From NCBI GenBank assembly GCA_004557385.1, contig SFEA01000022.1, positions 1-36,760 on the forward strand: a stretch of DNA of 36,760 nucleotides. The letters are read 5' to 3'. Shown piece by piece: positions 32,068 through 36,760 of the stretch. Each line of letters starts with the position of its first letter. The stretch's first letter is position 1. Source of the stretch: Bacteroidales bacterium (GTDB lineage Bacteria > Bacteroidota > Bacteroidia > Bacteroidales > Muribaculaceae). The notes under the pieces are model-generated. The model saw only the letters and a list, made by a program, of their open reading frames with translations, searched no databases and had not been told where the DNA came from. The translations under genes were made by a program, and so were the position numbers.

Positions 32068-32787
32068 ATGAAAATCAAGCACCTTGCATGCATGCTGATG
32101 GCAGCAGCATCGATGATGATTGTGGCGTGTTCGCCAAAGCAAAGCGCCGACAATGTGGCAGAGAAAACGGCTACGCCATTCGAACTGATGGCGGGAATGA
32201 ATGTTAAATCGCTATCGGTTGACGATTCGTGTTTTGTGGCAAAATGCGTGGTCACCGACGAGTATATGGCGCAGATGTTTGCCGATTCCGAATTTATGAA
32301 AGTGAACGTCAATGGTTACTCAACAAAAGAGCCCAAATTGGAGGCTGTGCGCCAGGCAATGAAGCAGAGCGGCATGAACATCAGGCTTGAGCTTGTTGAC
32401 CCGGCGGGCAATTCGGTGAACAGCGTAGTCATGTCGGCTGATGAGTTTTGCGACGCTATGCCTCGTGGGCGCGTGGTGCGTGCCGCGGCGGCTGCCGAAA
32501 ACGCTGTCTGCCCGATGGACATGGGCGGCGGTGCCAGCATAATCAGCGCCAAGGCGGTGGGCGACGACACGGTGCTCTACACCGTGATGTGCGACGACAG
32601 CTATCGCTCGTTCGACTTCCCCTCGATTGAGGAATCGATGAAGGGCGAGATAATCAATTCGATTGCCGATGCCGCCTCAAAGCCCGAACGCAAGGAAATG
32701 GGCATCTATTATAAATATATGTATGTGTCGGGCACCGACACGCTGCACACAGTCACCATCACGCCTAACGACTGGATGCTGTATTAA
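32068..32787 (+). CDS. Lipoprotein of unknown function
   Basis: A 239-residue lipoprotein (MKIKHLACMLMAAASMMIVAC, lipidation at Cys21) with no recognised domain. The mature part is rich in Met, Asp and Val, with segments ATPFELMAGMNVKSLSVDD, CVVTDEYMAQMFAD, and a late YYKYMYVSGTDTLHTVTI strand. It is probably on the periplasmic face of a membrane. It is followed after 88 bases by argH. That gap has no clear promoter, so the genes may be co-transcribed, but a shared role is not evident. Confidence 0.78.
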   Translation: MKIKHLACMLMAAASMMIVACSPKQSADNVAEKTATPFELMAGMNVKSLSVDDSCFVAKCVVTDEYMAQMFADSEFMKVNVNGYSTKEPKLEAVRQAMKQSGMNIRLELVDPAGNSVNSVVMSADEFCDAMPRGRVVRAAAAAENAVCPMDMGGGASIISAKAVGDDTVLYTVMCDDSYRSFDFPSIEESMKGEIINSIADAASKPERKEMGIYYKYMYVSGTDTLHTVTITPNDWMLY

Positions 32788-32875
32788 TGCTTTCCTCTTT
32801 GCCCTCGGCTGTGTTGGCTATGGGTTGTTTGTGAAGGGATGCAATTAGGTATAAGAAAATAATAAGAAAAAAGAT

Positions 32876-34225
32876 ATGGCTTTGAAACTATGGGAAAAAT
32901 CGGTTACGGTGAACCACGATGTTGAACGCTACACTGTGGGTCGTGACCGCGAAATGGATATGTACCTGGCACGCTACGATGTGCTTGGCTCGTTGGCTCA
33001 CATCGCTATGCTCGAAAGCATTGGGCTGCTCACATCCGATGAATTGGCGGTGCTCACTGCCGAGCTGCGAAACATCTACGCCGAAATTGAGGCGGGCAAG
33101 TTTGCGATTGAGGAGGGTATAGAAGATGTGCACAGCGAGGTGGAACTGCTGCTCACACAGCGCCTTGGCGACGTGGGCAAGAAAATTCACAGCGGACGCT
33201 CGCGCAACGACCAGGTGCTGGTTGACCTTCGCCTGTTCACACGCAGCGCCATCGAGCAGCTGGTGCATCATGTTTCGATGCTGTTCGACACGCTCATTGC
33301 GCAAAGCGAGAAGTATAAAAACGTGTTAATGCCGGGCTACACCCACCTGCAGGTGGCTATGCCATCGTCGTTCGGGCTGTGGTTTGCTGCCTATGCCGAG
33401 AGCCTTGCCGACGACCTGCGCCTGCTGCTGGCTGCCTACGACGTTAATAACCGCAATCCGCTGGGTTCGGCTGCCGGCTACGGCTCGTCGTTCCCGCTCA
33501 ACCGCACCATGACCACCCGCCTGCTGGGCTTCAGTTCGCCTGTGTATAATGTGGTGTATGCCCAGATGGGACGTGGCAAAACCGAACGCATCGTGTCGCA
33601 GGCTATTGCAAACATAGCCGCAACCATCGGAAAACTTGCTTTTGATGCCTGCATGTTTAATTCGCAAAACTTCGGGTTCATCAAGCTGCCCGACGAATAC
33701 ACCACCGGCTCGTCGATTATGCCGCATAAGAAGAACCCCGACGTGTTTGAGCTTACTCGTGCCAAGTGCAATAAGCTGCAATCTCTGCCCGTGCAGATGA
33801 CGTTGATTACCAATAATTTGCCGTCGGGCTACTTCCGCGATTTACAGCTCACAAAAGAGGAGTTTTTGCCTGCTTTCGACGAGATTAACGACATAATAGA
33901 CATGGTGAACGCTATGATGGCGAAAGTCAAGGTGAACGAAAACATTCTCGACGACAGCCGCTACGACCTTATGTTCTCGGTGGAAGAGGTGAATCGCCTT
34001 GCCGCTGCCGGTATGCCGTTCCGCGATGCCTACAAGAAGGTGGGACTCGACATCGAGGCTGGAAAATTCACTCCGAAGAAAGAGGTGCATCACACTCACG
34101 AGGGGTCGATTGGCAACCTGTGCAACGACCGCATCGAAGAGCTGTTCCGCCAAACGCTGAGTCAATTCGATTTCGCCACCTACCACGAGGCTTACGACAA
34201 ACTGCTTGGACGCGTTAATCAATAA
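32876..34225 (+). CDS. argH: Argininosuccinate lyase
   Basis: Splits argininosuccinate to arginine and fumarate in the last step of arginine synthesis. It has 449 residues, normal for the family. Signature of the fumarase/aspartase superfamily is present as GSSIMPHKKNPDVFE (about 279-293), with the catalytic Ser in the SSIM loop. Other family marks: HSGRSRNDQVLVDLRLF, MPGYTHLQVAMPSSFG and GSAAGYGSSFPLNR. It begins MALKLWEKS. An aldo/keto reductase gene follows after 11 bases, and a lipoprotein after that overlaps by 4 bases. Confidence 0.96.
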   Translation: MALKLWEKSVTVNHDVERYTVGRDREMDMYLARYDVLGSLAHIAMLESIGLLTSDELAVLTAELRNIYAEIEAGKFAIEEGIEDVHSEVELLLTQRLGDVGKKIHSGRSRNDQVLVDLRLFTRSAIEQLVHHVSMLFDTLIAQSEKYKNVLMPGYTHLQVAMPSSFGLWFAAYAESLADDLRLLLAAYDVNNRNPLGSAAGYGSSFPLNRTMTTRLLGFSSPVYNVVYAQMGRGKTERIVSQAIANIAATIGKLAFDACMFNSQNFGFIKLPDEYTTGSSIMPHKKNPDVFELTRAKCNKLQSLPVQMTLITNNLPSGYFRDLQLTKEEFLPAFDEINDIIDMVNAMMAKVKVNENILDDSRYDLMFSVEEVNRLAAAGMPFRDAYKKVGLDIEAGKFTPKKEVHHTHEGSIGNLCNDRIEELFRQTLSQFDFATYHEAYDKLLGRVNQ

Positions 34226-34236
34226 TTCAAAATAAT

Positions 34237-35244
34237 ATGGACTACAAAAAACAATACATAGCCAATGCGTCGCGCTACGACGAGGGCATGATGAATTATC
34301 GCACCTGCGGTCGCTCGGGCATACGCTTGCCTGAGGTGTCGCTGGGGTTCTGGTGGAATTTTGGCGGAGTGAATGTCTACGAGGATTCGCTTGCCAAGAT
34401 GACGTATGCATTCGACCACGGCATCACCTGTTTCGACCTCGCCAACAACTACGGTCCGCCATTCGGCTCGGCTGAGGAGACGTTCGGCCGCATGTATAGC
34501 GACAACTTTCGCGCTCATCGCCACGAGATGATTATCACCACCAAAGCCGGATATAACATGTGGGAAGGTCCTTACGGCGCTGGTTCAAGCCGCAAGATGC
34601 TCATCACCAGCCTCAACGAGAGCCTCGAGCGAATGCATCTCGATTATGTCGACATCTTCTATTCGCATCGCTACGACGGCTTCACGCCCATCGAGGAAAC
34701 CATGCAGGCACTTGTCGACATAGTGCGCAGCGGCAAAGCACTCTATGTGGGGCTGTCGAACTATCCAGCCGACAAGCTCACCGAGGCTGTGGCTTATCTC
34801 AATGCACGCGACGTGCGTCCGCTCATCTATCAGGGCAAATACAATATGCTCACTCGCGACGTGGAGAAAGCACACCTGCAACTGTGTCAGGACAAGGGAA
34901 TGGGCTTCACCGCATTCTCGCCCGTAAACCAAGGCTTGCTCACCGGCAAATATCTCAATGGCATACCGGCTGACTCGCGTGCCGCTCTGGGTCACCATTT
35001 GCTATCGTCGATGATTACTCCCGAACTCGTCGACAAGCTGCGCGCCCTCAACAGCGTGGCTGAGCAGCGTGGCGAATCGCTCGCGCAGATGGCTACTGCT
35101 TGGGTGCTGCGTCGCCCCGAGGTGACTTCGGTGATTATCGGTCCGCGCACCGTAGAGCAAATGAAGGACTCGCTTTGCGCGCTCAATGCGGCGCCGTTCA
35201 GCGACGACGAAATTTGCTTAATCAACGAGATTCTTGCCCGATGA
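34237..35244 (+). CDS. Aldo/keto reductase (YghZ-like)
   Basis: An NADPH-dependent aldo/keto reductase of 335 residues. The Asp-Tyr-Lys-His catalytic set is visible: FDLANNYGP (Asp and Tyr, about 68-76), ITTKAGYN (Lys, about 101) and VDIFYSHRYDGF (His, about 145). GLSNYPADKL follows the fifth strand, and the C-terminal cofactor region contains SVIIGPRTVEQM. The layout and NNYGPPFGSAEETFG motif fit the YghZ (AKR14) group, known in E. coli to act on L-glyceraldehyde 3-phosphate; here the substrate is inferred only by similarity. It lies 11 bases after argH. Its TGA is overlapped by the ATG of the next gene, so translation is coupled. Confidence 0.9.
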   Translation: MDYKKQYIANASRYDEGMMNYRTCGRSGIRLPEVSLGFWWNFGGVNVYEDSLAKMTYAFDHGITCFDLANNYGPPFGSAEETFGRMYSDNFRAHRHEMIITTKAGYNMWEGPYGAGSSRKMLITSLNESLERMHLDYVDIFYSHRYDGFTPIEETMQALVDIVRSGKALYVGLSNYPADKLTEAVAYLNARDVRPLIYQGKYNMLTRDVEKAHLQLCQDKGMGFTAFSPVNQGLLTGKYLNGIPADSRAALGHHLLSSMITPELVDKLRALNSVAEQRGESLAQMATAWVLRRPEVTSVIIGPRTVEQMKDSLCALNAAPFSDDEICLINEILAR

Positions 35245-35744
35245 AACGCCTTTTGAACATATTGCTGTCGATGGCTGTGTTGATGCCTCTTGCCGGATGC
35301 GATTCGCTCGACGACGACCGCGTGATGGGCACTTGTCGCATCGATTTGAGCATGATTGGCACATGGTCGATTTACGGCGTGAATTCGGTGGGCGACTATA
35401 AATATTTCGTTAAAGAAAAGCGAATACCAAGCAATTTTGCTTACACAGCCACCACCTACACTGGCAACGGCGGCGTGCTGCTCATCGGCACCACGGGAAC
35501 CGGAACCAGCGGCATAGTGCCGGCTGCCTACGAGATGGCGTGCCCATATTGCCGCAAACACAGCACCCTCATCACTATGGACGCTTCCACGCTCGAGGCG
35601 TATTGCCCGGTGTGTTCGTCGCGGTTCAATGTGCTGTTGGGCAGCGGTCAACCAATCAGCGGTCCGGCTTACAACAAACGCTACTCGTTGCATCGCTATC
35701 GTTGCACACCGTCGGCAAACGGCGGATACTTAATCACCAACTAA
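35241..35744 (+). CDS. Lipoprotein with four-cysteine Rieske-like domain
   Basis: A 167-residue lipoprotein (lipobox LAGC, Cys20). Its ATG at 35241 overlaps the TGA of the aldo/keto reductase by four bases (ATGA), so the two are translated together. A longer in-frame start at 35100 would lie inside that gene and is not used. The C-terminal part looks like a Rieske ferredoxin domain: MACPYCRK (Cys101, Cys104) and, after a 17-residue gap, CPVCSSRFNVLLGSG (Cys122, Cys125) with ISGPA. Classical Rieske proteins have Cys-x-His and Cys-x-x-His at these places; here both His positions are Cys. It could bind zinc or an iron centre in rubredoxin-like fashion. Electron transfer linked to the reductase is speculative. 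Confidence 0.72.
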   Translation: MKRLLNILLSMAVLMPLAGCDSLDDDRVMGTCRIDLSMIGTWSIYGVNSVGDYKYFVKEKRIPSNFAYTATTYTGNGGVLLIGTTGTGTSGIVPAAYEMACPYCRKHSTLITMDASTLEAYCPVCSSRFNVLLGSGQPISGPAYNKRYSLHRYRCTPSANGGYLITN

Positions 35745-35799
35745 GCTGGATGCTTGGCTCGTTTTGTTCAAAAAAAATTGCACTACACAAGGCAAAACA

Positions 35800-35831
35800 T
35801 TTGCAAAACACCAAATGATGTGTTAACTTTG
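35800..35831 (+). promoter_or_regulatory. Promoter of tRNA-Leu
   Basis: TTTG at 35800-35803, a 20-base spacer and TAACTTTG at 35824-35831, both exact. The start near 35838 leaves about 50 bases before the tRNA, including a hairpin CGGAGC/GCTCCG at 35848-35864 that would be removed during processing. Confidence 0.68.
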
Positions 35832-35886
35832 CATCGCCTTTAGGGCGCGGAGCGCTTTGCTCCGGCTCGCTATAGGCACCGAGGTC

Positions 35887-35971
35887 GCCCGGATGGTGGA
35901 ATCGGTAGACACGAGGGACTTAAAATCCCTTGGCTATTGCAGCTGTGCGGGTTCAAGTCCCGCTCCGGGTA
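35887..35971 (+). tRNA. tRNA-Leu (anticodon UAA)
   Basis: An 85-base class II tRNA. Acceptor stem GCCCGGA pairs with TCCGGGT (one G-U), discriminator A at 35971, D-arm GTGGAATCGGTAGACAC, anticodon stem AGGGA/TCCCT around loop CTTAAAA with anticodon TAA at 35921-35923, a long variable arm, and T-arm GCGGG-TTCAAGT-CCCGC. CCA is not encoded. It would read UUA and UUG leucine codons. Its 3' end is a common insertion site for integrative elements, and the sequence beyond it changes character. Confidence 0.97.
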
Positions 35972-35975
35972 CTGC

Positions 35976-36013
35976 AAACGGCTGTTAATCGTTTGATTTT
36001 CAGCCGTTTTTAT
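35976..36013 (+). terminator. Terminator after tRNA-Leu
   Basis: A 9-bp perfect stem AAACGGCTG/CAGCCGTTT with a T-rich tail (TTTTATTTT), starting 5 bases past the tRNA. It may lie on the inserted side of the boundary. Confidence 0.72.
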
Positions 36014-36021
36014 TTTATTGC

Positions 36022-36041
36022 CGAGCAAATTTCGAGCAAAT
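36022..36041. repeat. Direct repeat CGAGCAAAT, 11-base period
   Basis: CGAGCAAAT at 36022-36030 and 36033-36041. The 11-base spacing places both on the same helix face, as expected for a recombinase or regulator arm site. That role is inferred. Confidence 0.55.
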
Positions 36042-36304
36042 AGCAACACAAATCCGGCTTTTGGGGCTTATTTCCCCTTTTTTATAGGCTTCCATTTTCT
36101 TCCACTAACAAATATGAAATGTCCCTTTTTATATCGTGTGAAGTTTGTGTATTTTTCATTTGCTTGGATAAAAAGTTAGCCAACCTTTTGTTTTGCGTTT
36201 TGTGCCGTTCCCGGCTTCTTTTTTTATAGTGTGCAAAATGTGCAATATGTGGATTGCCGGGAAGTCCTTTTTTATTGTTGTTACAATCGTTACTTTTAAT
36301 CGGG

Positions 36305-36338
36305 ATGCAATTGCATTGCATTTGGAATGCAATTGCAT
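36305..36338. repeat. Two copies of palindrome ATGCAATTGCAT
   Basis: ATGCAATTGCAT lies at 36305-36316 and 36327-36338, each copy a perfect 12-bp palindrome. The copies are 22 bases apart centre to centre and together also form a 13-bp inverted repeat with an 8-base spacer. The arrangement suits a dimer-binding operator or an origin-like site. Confidence 0.6.
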
Positions 36339-36396
36339 ACATACGCCGCCGGGCTTGCCCTAATAGTGTTTGTTTTATTTAATATACCTCATAAAC

Positions 36397-36418
36397 AAAA
36401 AAAGCCCCATCCGGGCTT
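36397..36418 (-). terminator. Terminator on the minus strand
   Basis: Stem AAGCCC/GGGCTT with a 5-base loop (CATCC), followed on the minus strand by a run of seven T residues. It is 163 bases beyond the stop codon of the partial gene at the right edge and may end that transcript. Confidence 0.62.
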
Positions 36419-36491
36419 GGCTGTTTCACTATAAAACATATTTGAGGCAAACGAAATGCCCAAAAATTGTTAAATTCATTAACATTTGGGC

Positions 36492-36515
36492 TTTTCGTGT
36501 ACATTTTCGTGTACA
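36492..36515. repeat. Tandem 12-base repeat TTTTCGTGTACA
   Basis: Two adjacent exact copies, 36492-36503 and 36504-36515. Each contains the palindrome TGTACA. It lies upstream of the stop of the edge gene, in the non-coding stretch. Confidence 0.62.
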
Positions 36516-36580
36516 CATTTTGTAAGTGGTTGATTTTCAATAGGGTTTATAGAGAACTATGTACCATAACCCCCAAAGCA

Positions 36581-36760
36581 TCAAATTTCCGCGCTTCCAT
36601 CCTCATCCACATGGGTAATGATGGATTGGTTGAGGAACTTGCACACCTCATTTTGTAGGGCATCCAACGCCCCGTTAAATCCGCTTTCCATCATCTTAAT
36701 AACATTCTCCTCATCATAGGTTTTCAATAGGGCATCATACACCATACCATGAATGTTTCT
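36581..36760 (-). CDS. Partial CDS at right edge, unknown protein
   Basis: A frame on the minus strand is open from the window edge to a TGA at 36581-36583, giving 59 visible C-terminal residues; the start lies outside. The sequence (RNIHGMVYDALLKTYD at the edge, KMMESGFNGALDALQ in the middle, ending HVDEDGSAEI) is acidic and helical. It reads like a real protein but no family is recognised. It lies in the AT-rich region after tRNA-Leu and may be cargo of an integrated element. Confidence 0.55.
   Translation of the reverse strand, partial: RNIHGMVYDALLKTYDEENVIKMMESGFNGALDALQNEVCKFLNQSIITHVDEDGSAEI

Larger units (their letters stand above)
36014..36580. other. AT-rich region beyond tRNA-Leu, possible end of an integrated element
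   Basis: About 570 bases clearly richer in A and T than the chromosomal genes to the left. It holds short direct repeats (36022-36041 and 36492-36515), a pair of 12-bp palindromes (36305-36338) and a minus-strand terminator (36397-36418). Short ORFs exist (for example 86 codons on the minus strand, 36342 to 36082), but none has recognisable sequence. This is the pattern of an attachment-site end at a tRNA gene; no integrase lies within the window. Confidence 0.45.

Noticed and set aside
36082..36342. Minus-strand frame of 86 codons in the AT-rich region
   Set aside because: No family, unusual Asn/Lys/Cys composition, and its start lies beside the palindrome pair; another frame of 60 codons overlaps it. 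It cannot be supported as a gene.

Overview
The window looks like a chromosomal stretch of a gut-type Bacteroidales bacterium, probably of the Muribaculaceae/Prevotella kind. The evidence is promoter boxes of the Bacteroidetes type (TTTG, about 20 bases, TAnnTTTG), the general absence of Shine-Dalgarno sites, three exported proteins ending in type IX secretion-style C-terminal tails (IVVK/VVVK), many short lipoproteins, and family content such as DUF3098, DUF4230 and a PA14-tailed GH20. The family-level placement is inferred from gene content, not from a marker search.

Layout, left to right. 1-570 is a palindrome-rich intergenic block with an 18-bp perfect inverted repeat. 571-2817 is an exported GH20 beta-hexosaminidase, and 2818-3610 is a REP-like hairpin cluster. 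3611-6010 carries the tRNA methylthiotransferase mtaB and a family 2 glycosyltransferase. 6238-10310 is a housekeeping operon: ftsX, DUF3098, uppP, truB, queA, closed by a strong terminator. From 10387 to 20062 almost everything is on the minus strand: a DUF4230 pair, an abundant-looking OmpA/TPR lipoprotein, a Sel1 protein followed by a GYF_2-CD225 membrane protein, a CoA-transferase with a membrane-anchored companion, and a MORN-Sel1 protein with a small lipoprotein. 20306-21454 is an AI-2E/PerM-type permease on the plus strand.

21615-29709 holds three large secreted proteins on the minus strand: a leucine-rich-repeat protein built from three copies of one module, a subtilisin-like protease, and a beta-rich repeat protein with a long structured leader. 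30188-31787 is ilvA with ridA, the enzyme that removes IlvA's reactive enamine/imine product. 32068-35744 holds a lipoprotein, argH, an aldo/keto reductase, and a translationally coupled lipoprotein with a Rieske-like fold signature in which all four ligand positions appear to be Cys.

35887-35971 is tRNA-Leu(UAA). Beyond it the sequence becomes visibly more AT-rich, and it carries short direct repeats, a pair of 12-bp palindromes and a partial gene running off the edge. That is the usual look of one end of an element integrated at a tRNA gene, though no integrase is visible.

No CRISPR array, rRNA or insertion-sequence transposase was seen. The most unusual items are the threefold LRR module protein, the four-cysteine Rieske-like lipoprotein, the mutually exclusive hairpins upstream of the 615-residue surface protein, and the possible element boundary at tRNA-Leu.
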